Assembly (NCBI RefSeq): GCF_000003815.2
Contig: NC_049982.1
Location: 10,315,947-10,379,946, forward strand
Origin: Branchiostoma floridae
Taxonomy: Eukaryota > Chordata > Leptocardii > Amphioxiformes > Branchiostomatidae
Length of the DNA stretch: 64,000 nt
Direction: 5' to 3'
The notes below the pieces were generated by a model. The model was given only the letters and a program-made list of their open reading frames with translations. It did not search any database and was not told the DNA's origin. This document shows positions 22,594 to 35,000 of this stretch, piece by piece (within the stretch, counting starts at the first letter, position 1; the number at the start of each line of letters is the position of its first letter). The position numbers and the translations under genes were made by a program.

Positions 22594-24704
22594 TCATTCC
22601 ACCGTCACTGTAAAATAAAATGGATATTAAACAAATCACTTACGTCTTAACATTTATAATGCTGAGCTATAAGCAATTGAAGAATCGGAAAGACAATGGC
22701 GTGATCTGTATGTACATAACGAATATACGAACCTATGATATCATCTTTAGCAGTATGAGCTCTATCAAATACTAATAATAACTTTATTGCACAACAATTG
22801 TACGAGGTACAAAGTATGGCATCTACATAACTAGTTTTATAACGTAACTTATCTAACTAATACAGGAGTTATAGTATGGGATAAGTTTCTTACAATCATT
22901 GGAGGCTTTTACAGTACTTAAGCCCCTACTTACACATACACTCACTATCCCAATCCTTCATCCTTAAACATGACATCTTTCCTTACCGACTACACTTGTG
23001 TTCTTTTTCTCCCGCCCCCGTAAGCCGTCCTCCACCCCCATCTTGAGGTGGACTACGAAGAAGGCGAACGCTGTTCTCCAGGCCTCCTCTACGGACTCTG
23101 TGAACTTCAGGCCCAGAACCGCCTTTAGGGATTTCATCATAACGACTTCTAGATCCTATATGGGTGAAAAGATATTCATTAAAAACAACTCTATTCAAAT
23201 CAATGTTTTCTTTATATAGCGAAATAAAATTGAAACGACTACTCCACACAACATCGTCCATTCTATTTTGTATGTTATGGAGCATATTTCAACTTTCAGT
23301 GAATTGTAAAACTGTCCTGATTTAATATCTGCTGGAAATAGACGACATACTACACAGTTCTTAATGTAATCTTCAGGGGTGATTTTTTTTCTTCGGGTAG
23401 AAAAAAACCCTGAAAGAGACACACAACATTTGTATAGTTCCACGTGCACACACCAGCACCTGTCTGACAAATGGTTTGCAACCGCCACAGTGTACCGAAT
23501 CAGATTCATGTACGGTACTTTGACTACGAATAACCCATGTGGAGCTGATTCCACTTTCATACTGTATACGTGACGAAAACTCTTACGTCAAAATGCTCGG
23601 GTTTGGTGTTGTGTCTGAGGTGTGCCTTGCCGGTGTCGTACAGAAGTGACTTCAGGGCTTCCGGGTCCTCCAGACACTCCATGAAGGAGTCGAAGCTGTT
23701 GATGAAGCGTGTGACGTGTGCTCGCATGGATGTCGTCTTCTCGTACTGCTCAGGGTCAACCTTGTCTATGCCTTTGAACAACTTCTTTGTCATAGGGTAG
23801 TCCGTGAACAATCTGCAAGGGGAGTAAAAAAAGTAAGGACTAAGTCACATAGTAGTAGTAGTAGTAGTAGTCGTAGAGCATACGGTGTATTACACCATTG
23901 GGGTTATGCCGCCACTTACTGTCGTATACGTACCAAGGCTGTCTTAGGTCCTTGTCGGGGTTGGTACAGAGCCTGTTTGACAATTTTACGACATCAAAAT
24001 CGTAAGACGGGCTACGACAAATGTGATCGTGTCGAGAGCAAAATACAAATAACAACTGAACATACAAATGACAAATCATAGGTACAGTTAGCGTAATAGA
24101 TAAGCTGGATCTATTTAACATTTGAATTTCAACTACTCGTATGATGTGGTGGCTTAGCTTGGTATGCTTTCTTTGCTATTGTCATGTTTGATTTTGATTC
24201 GATTTATCGGCTGTATGAAAATAAGTACAAGCAGGGCAAACCAACTAGCCGGAGGCAATTATAAAGAACTAGCCCTGGTATTCGTCAGGTATACAATGCA
24301 GTCATAATATGGCTTTTAGAAAACAATGAGAAGTTAAGAGGTAAATGGAGGCCTTTGTGTAACCACCGTCTTTTTGCATCCCTTGCACTGTTATGTCTCA
24401 CTGATATTTCCTTGAAATTGACATATATCTGTTTTTAGTTCGAAATAAATAAACAAAATAAGCAAAAACAATGAATCTACACGTTAAACATCGCCTAGTG
24501 TACTCACATCTTAAATATGAGGAAGCCATTTTGTTTCTTGTGGAGGAGGATGACCTTCCAAGTCTGCTGGAGAAGTCTGACCTGGGTGGGGGTCAGACCT
24601 GTGACGTCATTAGGCGTCTCTATCGGCTTCACCCACCAAGAGAACAGGACTTTCCACAACAGGGTCTTTACAAGAGAGAGCGGCTTTCCCAGAGCACCAC
24701 CCAT
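22594..24704 (-). CDS. Globin A, globin X/neuroglobin-like, Met-Gly N-terminus (4 exons)
   Basis: Haem globin of about 201 aa. Exons (minus): 24704-24508, 23812-23587, 23155-22987, 22607-22594. Introns fall at B12.2 and G7.0, the ancestral globin positions, plus one near the C-terminus. An in-frame TGA upstream fixes the ATG. Seen: an N-terminal extension of about 36 residues (LLWKVLFSWWVK, hydrophobic and amphipathic), A-helix Trp49, probable CD1 Phe78, distal His98 (E7, MRAHVTRF), proximal His130 (F8, GKAHLRH); the E7-F8 spacing of 32 equals neuroglobin. The first residues MGGALGK fit the N-myristoylation pattern G-x-x-x-[STAGCN]. Exon 3 starts after TATATAG, because the nearer CTAG would break the frame. 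The terminal exon adds VTVE and a stop and was found by its identity with globin B. Likely O2/NO or redox role; clade assignment is inferred. Confidence 0.88.
22772..22960 (-). mobile_element. Probable retroposon 3' end in globin A intron 3
   Basis: Read on the minus strand it ends GTACAATTGTTGTGCAATAA plus AGTTATTATTAG: a polyadenylation-like AATAAAG followed by an ATT-rich tail, the usual 3' end of non-LTR elements. No protein remnant visible. Family not identified. Confidence 0.45.
23849..23875. repeat. (AGT)n microsatellite in globin A intron 1
   Basis: About eight AGT/GTA trinucleotides with one C interruption. Simple repeat only. Confidence 0.8.
24234..24283. repeat. Short hairpin repeat, copy 2
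   Basis: GCAGGGC...ACTAGCCGGAGGC...AACTAGCCCTGG matches the element at 21353-21402 in order and length, with less perfect arms. Inside globin A intron 1. Confidence 0.55.
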
Positions 24705-27000
24705 GTCGACTTGGCTTCACATTTACTTTGCTTGAGCAATCCTATGAGGTTAACAATAAACACGCAATGCTTACATGCCCAATGGCTAATGAGTTTATCA
24801 AGTGTGAAAAGGTCCCAATCCCAGGTAGCTATATTAAGATACGTATACTAGTACACCACATCCAGACATGTATAAATAGTAGGTAGCCATAGTATGCAAA
24901 GATGCATATGCCATATCCAGGCATGTGTCTAGAGACCAAGTTTAACTTTTGGGTGACATTAGAAGTACATGAAAACTTTTTTATCTCGGTCGTTCGCTAA
25001 CTTAGTATCGGTGGCACACAGAAGGAGCTAACATTGGGGTTTGCAACAAAAACGTTCAAAACTACTCAATCAGCATACCCTTTACAAACAGTTAAATCAG
25101 CGTGGCGCTCACAAAGTTTGACACGTCTGGTTGAATGGTTGTATTCGCACCAGTTACCCTCAGCGACAATTTGATGCCGCTGTTCTACAACGCGTGAAAG
25201 GGAGGCCGGAACACGTATTCACACACGATCACATAGCAAATTTACCCAACCACTATTTCAGTCGAAAGGCTTCCAATAAGCTGCCACCAATTACTAGCTT
25301 CTAACTGGCACGACTATGTATTGTCAGAGCGAGAATGTTACGTAACACTTAAGTTATGTTAATGTCAACAATGTTCAAAGTTAGAGACAGACATCCGCCT
25401 GAAATACACCAATACACCACGTACTCTCTACTGTTTGTTCAGTGTAGTGCCAGCGTCATTTATCAGTGTCAGGAATAGTAAATTGCGCAATATCCATACA
25501 GTACGTGTGGTCTCGTGAATAGGATTTTGGCTTCGAAGCCGAGTGCAGTGAAACCAGTCAAAAATATTGAAACTGGCTGGCTAGACGCACCACATGCACG
25601 AGGACGAGTAAGTGTGGGCAGACATTACAGCATTTTAGGTCTTGTGGTTTCTGTGCAGACCGAAACGTACCTGGACGGGTGCAATAGTAAACTTGTCTGG
25701 CGACACCCGCCTTTTTTCACACCTGCTAGCTGCTGCTCTTGTATTTCCGCCGTACATTTATAGACTAAAACCTTATTACATCACAGGCAACCAACTTACG
25801 GTTCCATACGAGCGTACTGAAGACCAAATCTGGTCCAAATCGCCGGTCTTGTGCCGCCCACCGTGTGTTAAGTAAGGTAAAGGTGTGGAGTCCCGTGCAG
25901 TACTGTGGTGGTCACCTCACGTACTTGGGTCGCGTGTTTGTTTGAAGAACTTTCTACTGGCAATTACAAGCTTTCACTTCATGTGGCGTGGAGTGCTAAA
26001 GGGCGTTTCAATATGCCAACTCATCTGTTGTCATAGTGTAAAGATGGCCTTGCAAATGTTTGGGAGTGCTTATTGGTATTTTGTGTGAACATTAACCCAT
26101 TAAATTTCTAATTCTGTAATACAGATGTGTGACTTACATCGCCTGAAATCCTATGTCTGATTAAAAAACGTGGCAAAAACAGCTTGTACTTTTACTTTTG
26201 TGTTTGATTTAACTTGCGATGAATATACTACTGTTTTCGGAGCGACAACGGATTTAAGACAACCGAATTTGTTTCTAATTTTTACTGATTCTTCAAAGTT
26301 CCACACAAAGTGCCATGTAACGTTACTATGGATAATAGCTTCCGGTGACTTTTTATTAACGGCAAGTTGTTGTCAAGGTCTGAGCATTGTCACTGCCTAT
26401 TTTCCCCAAGGGTAAACATTTTTTTAAGAAACAGCTGCCGCCAAAACCAATGTGCGTCCAAAATACATTAATAAACAATAATGAAGTCAGGGTTTTTGAG
26501 AACTACAATCCTAAATCTACCTAATTCATGAACTGATATACTCTACAAAAGTAAATAGCGTTCAAGAAAATAAAGAAGCACAAACCGCTGGTACAATACT
26601 TTAATGGCATTGTAAAGAAAATGGTAAACACTGAACTTGTGTAAATACCATTTAGTAACATGGTTAACCATTCAGTGGGTTTGTAAAGTAAACAAGAAAA
26701 CAGGGCGACAATCTCCTCACATTTAGTTCTTGCGGTACTTCAGCAGTACTTCAACTCTGAAAAATACCTTCTACTTTCAGTCAGATTCTTATACATATAA
26801 GATTGTTCATTGTACATTGAATTCCAAATACTAACACTGTAGACGTCAATTTCAAGGTGGCCTCCATGAGCATTTTTTCAAAGTATTGTTGACAATGGGG
26901 CTGAGCCGCTCTTTGGAATGGTCAGCAAGTTGAGAGACTATTTATTGTTGTTAAGTTGTCCTCTAGTCTTGTCTCAAACGTGTGGCGGCTCTGTCGACAT
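24705..27000. other. Spacer between globin A (5' side) and globin B (3' side)
   Basis: Holds the unplaced promoter and any 5' UTR exon of globin A, and the 3' UTR of globin B at its right end. Small open frames at 25515-26415 show no domain, splice structure or family likeness; I see nothing else. Confidence 0.5.
26941..26946 (-). terminator. Poly(A) signal of globin B
   Basis: TTTATT on the plus strand, that is AATAAA on the minus strand, about 55 bp past the globin B stop codon. Confidence 0.6.
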
Positions 27001-28640
27001 TTACTCCACAGTAACTGAGAAAAGTAAATGAAGGACATTTTGTTACAATATGTCATTGGGCATAGAATACATTTTACTGTCAACATGAAGCTTTACACAG
27101 CAAAACAAACCCTTCAATGATGTAATCGCATTGTTTTCTTAAATCTCCCGAGACCCCTGCCTCTCCTCCGAGTTGCATCTGCGTTTTCCTTGTCTTTCAA
27201 CGTAAAGTTACAAAGCTAAGACTAAAATACACCATTGTGTGTTTCCATTGACGTACACATATGATTTGAATCCAGTCTGTTACTCACACGAAGGATTTAA
27301 ATACATGTTCATCACTCACCTACTACACTTGTATCTGCTTGGTCTCTCTTCTGGATGGCATCTTCCAAACCCTGCTTTATAGTGACTTTGAGGTGGCTGT
27401 ACGCTGTTTGCCAGGCCTCCTCAAGCTGTGGGGTTAACTTACTCCCAAAAACTATCCGCAACGATTTCATCAGGACAGTTTCAAGAACCTAGAAGGAGAA
27501 GTCACGAAACAGAAAATATTAATGGTATCGTCTCTGCATTGATGATATCGTTAGAGCTGTTGAGAAGAGAACATTAATAATACCGAGTTTTGCATCTGTC
27601 TGCTAACCTTTGAGGAGGCTACCTTACACACTTACCCCATATTCTATGTTTCTACAAGTGACCTCCCAAATATGCCGGGCTCCGAAGATATATAATCTGG
27701 AATCTTTGAGTAGCATTTTATCCTTTTAACGGCGATCAAAGACGAGTAACGACTTACATCAAAGTATTCTGGTTTGATGTCATGTATAAGGTGACTCTTG
27801 CCGGTGTCGTACAGAAGTTGTTTCAGGTCTTCAGGGTCGTCCAGACTCTCCATGTAGGTGTCGAAGCTGTGCATGAACCTCGTGACGTGAGCTCGCAGGG
27901 TGATGCTGCTCTCCAGCTGACCAGGCGCGTCCAGGTCCAGCTGTTCCACGCCTTTGAATAGCTTCCTTGTGACGGGATAGTCCGTGAACAATCTGCAACG
28001 ATAACGATAGTCCCTTTTGTTAGACTAAACTTGCACATGTTTTCAACATACCCAGGGACATGTTACATAGCATTTGTTTTTAAGAAATGGCACTGTATAT
28101 ACTGTGATATTTTGTTTTTCTCTACCAGACTGGAATAATGCCAAACATGAAGAAAGATGCCTAACCTCTGCTAAGAATTCAATCAGGCCGAAATTCCCAT
28201 TCTGCATTATTGTCGGTCCACTTGACCTGGTATATCGATTGTAGCTAAATATATTTGTACATAGATACACCGACACGAAGCTAGCAATTACGTATCAAGC
28301 TAGAAAGTTATATTAGAGACATTGGAACATGGACTGCAACCTGTAATGATCTAAGCTAAAACTAGATATAGCATGGATGTTTTCAGGGTGCGACTACAAA
28401 GGCCAAGATAACTATACGGATATATAAAGACACACACACTTACACCCTGAATATGACGAATCCGTTCTCTCTCTTCTTACTCAGGAACATCTTCCACGAC
28501 TCCTTGACGAGGCGACTCTGTGTTGGTGTCAGTCCTGTGACGTCGCTAGGCGTCTCAATCTGTTTGACCCACCAGGAGAACAGCACCTTCCACAGCAGTC
28601 TTCCCACCAGGGAGAACGGTTTGGTCAAAAATGCGCCCAT
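27001..28640 (-). CDS. Globin B, paralogue of globin A with canonical N-myristoylation motif (4 exons)
   Basis: Haem globin of about 204 aa. Exons (minus): 28640-28444, 27992-27758, 27488-27320, 27014-27001. Exon lengths 197, 235, 169 and 14 match globin A (197, 226, 169, 14); only exon 2 differs, by 9 nt in the CD-E region. Seen: MGAFLTKP start (Gly2, Thr6: fits the N-myristoyltransferase consensus), an FSWWVK extension nearly the same as globin A, Trp49, distal His101 (LRAHVTRF), proximal His133 (GKSHLIH), terminal VTVE. The first exon continues open upstream to an acceptor at 28673-28672, so a GTG or upstream start cannot be excluded. I chose the ATG at 28640 because it aligns exactly with the stop-bounded ATG of globin A. 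Tandem duplicate of globin A, same orientation. Confidence 0.87.
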
Positions 28641-28671
28641 GTCGTCCTTACTGTAGATGTCTGCCACGCCA

Positions 28672-31600
28672 CTGTGAAAAATGAACGTCGGTCAGAACAC
28701 ATTTTGCAGAATGTTTTACCAAGGAGCACCGGAGGCGAGCGTTTTCTAGCGGAGTCCTGGGCATGCTTCCCCGGAAAAAATGAGAATTCAATCTTCTGAA
28801 ATGCCATTTCCTGCGGCAGTGACAAGACTTAAAAATGTGTACAAAAACAGTGACTGTCGATAACCGAAGGCTGTCTAAATTTCCCAATTTCAGGATATCG
28901 CCACACACACACACGCCTAAGGGCACGGTTCACGACAAAACAGCCCATCAAAAGGACAAAGCGGATATATCCACAGTGATCCAGTTCAAAAGTAACGACC
29001 TCTTTGTGGGGGATCATTGGTAATCAACACGGCAAATATCCGGGCTATAACACAACTGTACCTACTCTTTAATCTAAATGAGCCTGACATACATGTCATT
29101 ATGATACCCTTCTAATTAGGCTTTAAAGATTTAACCGATAAGTACATGAAAGGTTAAAAACACATTCCGCTGTAGAGAAGTCAAAGTCAAAAGCTTTCTA
29201 AAAGTCTATAACCACTAAACCTACCATAGGGGTTCTCCAGACTATACTAGAATTTGAAAAATTTTCCTTCATGATTTTATTTGAGGCTTTTATGACTGTG
29301 GACCTTGCGCAATGTGCGTGGAACATACGTGCGCAGCATGACCAGCAAATATCCATCTGGACCCTTGTCCAGGTCACGTCCTGCGTGTTTGATTTGTGTA
29401 AGGGTGAAGGGTGTGCTTCTCTGTCACCTGTAGTATAACATTGCGTAATCCACACCCCCGCCATGCCCTTAACCGTGTGTACCGATGTCATTGTTACGCA
29501 ACAATGAGCTTGACGTCGGTACAATTCTTACACTAGTCTGGGGGCAGACTTGCTGAAATACTACGGTCGGTTTCAGTGTTTAACAGTGCCAGTCTTTTTC
29601 AAAATATCGATGGATTGTGTGAACACACTCGTATTGGTACATACATAAGTGTTGTTGAAATTTGTCCCTAAGCAAATACAGTATATCTTAGTGTAATTAA
29701 GGTGTGTTAACATTAGTGTACCACATACATGTACGTTATTCAGACGCATGTACGAATCTTTCAAATATATAGTCCTAGCCTTACCTTTAGTAGGATTGTT
29801 GTGTCACGTACAGTCTGGATGCACGTCCCACCTCGTGCTGTCGAGTCGCCGATATGACTGTTTGTGCAGCGACCCGGCGATTGTACCCTTTTGACTCGTG
29901 TGCTGCGGTAGGCCGACCTTGTTTGTTTGCATGCAGGTCGTCGCCATAGAGGCTGGGGAACGCGTCAGTCACGGAGGTATTAAATCTGATGTATGCCTAG
30001 GGACTGCTAAGGTTAGTGTTTACAAACCGCTGAAATATTCTAGGGACAGTGGATGCAAGTTGCATTATATTGCTGCGGAATCTTCAATGTTGATACTTGA
30101 ATATCAACACGTCAAAACGTCAATGATCCATAGAGGCTGGGGAACGCATCAGTCATGGAGTAGTTTGCCTGAGGTATTACTTCTGATATATGCCTAAGGA
30201 CTGCTCATGGTAGTGTTAACAAACCGCTAAAATATTCTAGGGGCAGAGGATTCAAGTTGTATTATATTGCTGCGGAATCGTCAATGTTCAAAATTGGATA
30301 TCAGCACGTCTTAACGCCAATGATCCACAGATTTTCTCATACTCCCATCAACACGTCTAAACGCCAATGATCCAAAGATTTATTGGATACACGGATACGT
30401 GCTTCATATGCTGCTCCCTTGTATGTGCAGGCAAACTGAACAATTCGCGTATACCATAAACGAGCATGTAGACCATTTAAGATTATAAAGCCCCGTCCTT
30501 ATCACTTTTAGTTACGTCCTTGTCATATTCACCGTGGCATCGTTTCAGAAGCTTAATCAAGCAGACCTGCAGTACCAAGCCAGGCCGCCGGTTTCAGGAC
30601 TGTGTGAGCATTTTTGCTAAGAACACAAAATGTATCTAGATTCATGCATCTGAAAATGACTTTGTGACATGCCATCGGAGTAAAACTATGTATCCTGTGG
30701 TTTACATTACGAGTTACAAAAAGCATGATAGTGATGACTAGTATATTGCTAGACAGAATGAAATCACTAAATGAATTATGCCACCTTTATTTCCCAAACG
30801 TATGCAGTCGCAAGTCTTGGCTCATATGACAAGCGAAATCATATCCATCACATTGAAAATGCAAGCGCTCATGATGCTAAAAACGTAAATCTGAAGGTGC
30901 GCTCTCATTGCACTTGCTTCAAGCTTGCGTCACTGCTGGGTTCGTTCACTGCGTCACTGTTTTGTTATTTTCTCCGACTTTTGTGATTTAGATATCGCGT
31001 AATACGTGAAAGTATGACTTAGACAATTCGTTCTTTATCTCTGAAATTCGTTGAGTATCTTTCGAACCCCACAGTGACGTAAGCGTAACGCAAGTGCAGT
31101 AAGAGTGCACACATAAGCACATAATACATACAATCTAATAGTAACAGTGTTATCTATGTGGAAATTGAGAGTGAACTTTAAAGAGGTCATCGTTTTAGCT
31201 TTGACAAACGTCAGAAGATGACATGGTCACATGCAATTTAAATAGTTTCTCTGCCTTGTATCTAGAAGCCAAGGAAATACAGCCTAGCTGTAAATCATGC
31301 CCATTGATTATCACAAGATCCGTTTACATAGGATCTGTAGCATAACGACAACGGTGCAAAATTGTGTATATTGATGTACAAAAAAATAGTGACGTCACGT
31401 AGCATGCTCACTTACGTAAGTTACGATCACGTGACACAGCATCTTATAAAACACTGACTTGAACCACCACTTTTGTCTGATAAACTGTGTTGTTGCAATT
31501 ATCTATCAACAAGCAATTGTAAAGCATTGATATGTATAGCAGAATCTAAATATCAGTTATCATTATTTTGACATCACGCATCCTAAAGAATAAAAATTAA

Positions 31601-32033
31601 CCAAACGTAAATTATGAATTAAACTATGAAATGATATTACAAAAAAATATGGCACCTGATTCACCTATGATCATCAACACAGACTGACTGTGTCTTAATA
31701 ATGATAAGTTTAAAATAATTTTGTTCACCCATTAAAATTCCAATTTTATTCTATTTTAGTCAATGTATATTGCACATCCCGACACACCTCAAGTTAACCC
31801 AATAACAAGAATCACAATAACAAAACTAAGCTAAACCATTGCTACTCAAATAGGTAAACGAAAAAAAGTAATATGAAATAACTATATCTATTCTTGTCGT
31901 ACCACCATCAATTGTACATAGCTGCCATGTACATGCCATATCATACTGTAACTTTCCGGATCAGTACCGTCTTCTCCATTTAATGAGTAGTAAGTATGTT
32001 GAACACTAGAGTACAGCCTACCCTAAATTGTAG
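28672..32033. other. Spacer between globin B (5' side) and the SLC17 gene (3' side)
   Basis: No gene recognised. Should include the globin B promoter and the 3' UTR of the transporter (minus-strand AATAAA at 31750-31745, about 285 bp after its stop). A 184-bp tandem duplication lies at 29944-30327; the rest is AT-rich and featureless to my reading. Confidence 0.5.
29944..30376. repeat. Tandem duplication, about 184-bp unit, two copies plus fragment
   Basis: CCATAGAGGCTGGGGAACGC begins copies at 29944 and 30128. Both continue through TGCCTA-GGACTGCT, ACAAACCGCT-AAATATTCTA and ATTATATTGCTGCGGAATC to AACGCCAATGATCCA-type ends. A third fragment (ATCAACACG...CCAATGATCCA) follows at about 30346-30373. 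Small indels separate the copies, so the duplication is not recent. Confidence 0.85.
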
Positions 32034-35000
32034 CTAAAAGTCGTCATCATCTAAGTAGCTAAAGTCTCTGTCACCAAGATTGTACATGTAAGGGTCTTTG
32101 TCTTCCATCTGAACTCTGTGCACGCTCTCGTCAAGAAGAGTTTCCGGATCCGGAAATACCAAATTCGGCAGACCGGACTCGTTCCCCCTCGGCACGGGAT
32201 CACCGGCGGAGACGGACGGATTCGGCCCAAAGTCCGCCCAGTCCTGCACTTCGCCGGAGCCGAAGAGGAGGTAGAGCAGGCCGGCGCACAAGATCAGTCC
32301 TGCCGACACGATGAACACGATGTTCCATTCTTCTGGCGTCTGATAGAAAAGAGGGAAAGTTTAGTATCGTTTTCAAGTCATATTGTGACTGTCCTTGGTG
32401 CTGAATGCGCATCAAATGACGTATCTACTTTCTAAGGACTAGTATAGCATCTTCAAGGTTAGCATTTATATCTCTCCCTGTCGTTGCATGTGTGTATCTA
32501 TGTGTGTGTGTGTGTGTGTGTGTAAGTGTGTGTGTGTGTGTCTGTGGGTGTGTGTGTGTGCGTGTGTTTGTGTATGTTTGTGTGTGTGCGCGCGCGCGTG
32601 TGTATGACAAAAATCGGCAACTCCTGTATGAACAACACGTACCTTGTCCATGGTGATGGCCCCGATAGCGACGGGACAGGCCATGCCTATTATGGTGGAC
32701 AGGGAACCGGACAGGCCCATGATGGAGCTGGCAAACTGGGGCGCGATGTCCAACGCATTCACGTTATATCCTGCGAGAAACGGCGAGAGTTTAGACTCAA
32801 ACTAGACTAGTCAGCTCTGATACTCAGTCTAGAATTTAAAGCTGTGAATCGTTACAGATATTCTACTATCCAATGAAACAAGTCTTGCTATATTGTTGAT
32901 CATGATGAAGTACCTGCTGAGAGGGGGAAGGACTGGAAGAACAGGGCGACACTCAGACAGATCGTCGACACGTAGATGTTTGATGTCATACCGACGGTTA
33001 GAAGAAGGGCGCCCTCTACGAACATACCTGGTAAAAACAAAATAAAACGCGCCAAAATCAGCTGCACTCCTTTCTCAACATTTTCAGCATCATTAAAATG
33101 ATATTTCTGCAACAGGAACAGTTGCAAACATTTTATAATCCGACAAGAACAACAAGAAAGAGAATTTCTTTCTTTCTATCTTTTTCTCACACCAGAAATA
33201 TTTTCTACGCAAAAAGATATTTCAAGTAACGTTACCCATAGTGTTGAATAGTTTCCTCATGGTGGTAGTGGACATGGACTGTGTTCTCCACACCCAGTCG
33301 GCCAGAGACCCGACCAGGGGCAGTCCGAACATTAGCAGGAAGAAGTGGAGACCCGCGAAGGCACCGGCCTGCGTGAAACAATCGAGATATATAACTTTAC
33401 AAAACTCTGATATTGTCAGTGAACTGCTTGACGCAGGCTGTTATCACTTACAGTTCCGATTATGTTGAGCATGCATTGTTCCATTTTATGATGACCAAAT
33501 AACTTTGTTTTACCCGTAAACTAATCCAATGTCAGACAGTATCTTTCCAACAATGAACTTGTAAAGGAAAAACTTTTATTCTAAAACTTACAACTCTCAG
33601 TTTATTGACGTAGTGTTTTTCTCTGATACTAAGGATAAGTCGCTATGAAAGTAATATTTCTGCGTCAGTGATGTGAATTATCATCGCCAGGTAAGAGACT
33701 TTGATGACGTTGAACAAACCTCTAGTTCGTTGACCTTGAATGACTGCACGTAGTACATTGGTGCGTTAAGCAGCATGAGGTACACCACCCACTTCACACA
33801 GGTGTCACAAACCAAGATGGCATACACCGGAAGTGACGTCAGAAGGTGTCTCCATGGAGTCTTCTGTGGCGAGACTTGTGTAGGAAGGTCTGGTCCGACT
33901 GATGACGCGGGGGAGGTCGGGGTTTTCGCGGCGGGCTCGCTTGCTTCTGTTGACGCCTCTGAGGCTTCGGACTGGGGCACGAGAAATAATTTGTATTAAG
34001 AAATGCGTTTATTAAAGCAATGAATACCACTTACAACTAGACAATTCGTATCACTCATAATTATCATTGAGGGAGCTAGTATAAAAGCAAGGAGGTTTAA
34101 GCTCCTTGATAAAAGCGATCAATTCCAATGACAATGACGTTGTCTTCAGCGTCGCACGGTAACAAGTCTCAATGATGTTTAAGGATGTAAGAAATGATAA
34201 TGTTGTACCATAAAGGCGATAACATTTAGTCTCATACTTTTGCGTCAGGTTCACTGGGTGATATGATTCCCGGATGTGACGTCATGCTATCTTGGATGAA
34301 CTTCAGCTCCTCGGGATCAAGGTACTTGTCGACTTCTGGTGACTCGTACACCATGGTGTACCATATGAGGGACCAGACCAGGCCGACACCACCTGCGGTT
34401 CATATGGAACAAAATTATCGTCGTTAATTCTTCATATGCCCAGGGACTGTGATATGCCCCTGTGATAACTCTGCGTGCCGTATAATTCAGAGTGCTCCTC
34501 TATGCGCGAGTCACATGATAGGGAAAACTATATTTCGCGTTATTTAAATGTTAGGGAGATGATAATGACTTCTTTGGGAAATTTTCCACTCAGGTTTTCA
34601 AATGTATGGCGATAACGTATATATGTTTAGGCATTACTAGCGAAAAATATCCAAGTTCACAACATTTACCGTAAATCCAAAAGGGAAACCGCCAGTCGAT
34701 GTTGAAAACCGCCACTCCGGATACGGGCATGCCTATCACTATCCCTATGTATTGGCCTGAAGAAAAACAAAACAAGGCATGTGATGACAGAATTAGTTTT
34801 GCAGCAGATTGATTCAGCGTTTCTATTGAATGAAAAAACGACTGTTGTGTTGACTAAAGTTACCTGTGACTGTGATTGACGTCAGCTTGCTCCTCTCGGC
34901 CGGCGGGGCCCAGAACGTCCAGATGCCATAGGAGGCAGGGATGGTGAGACCCTGAAGAGGAGAAAATTGAACCAAAACAATTTCTCTGTCAATTATGTTA

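Noticed and set aside
23145-23150. CTAG at 23152-23149 as the acceptor of globin A exon 3
   Set aside because: It would put TGA in frame at once. The TATATAG six bases earlier keeps the frame and aligns DLEVVMMKSL with VLETVLMKSL of globin B.
25515-26415. Cluster of 67-82-codon frames on the plus strand between the globins
   Set aside because: No recognisable motif, no splice structure, overlapping frames and AT-rich composition; no support for coding.
32425-32810. Several frames with TH- or CV-repeats on both strands
   Set aside because: All derive from the TG/GT microsatellite and an adjacent real exon; no independent gene.
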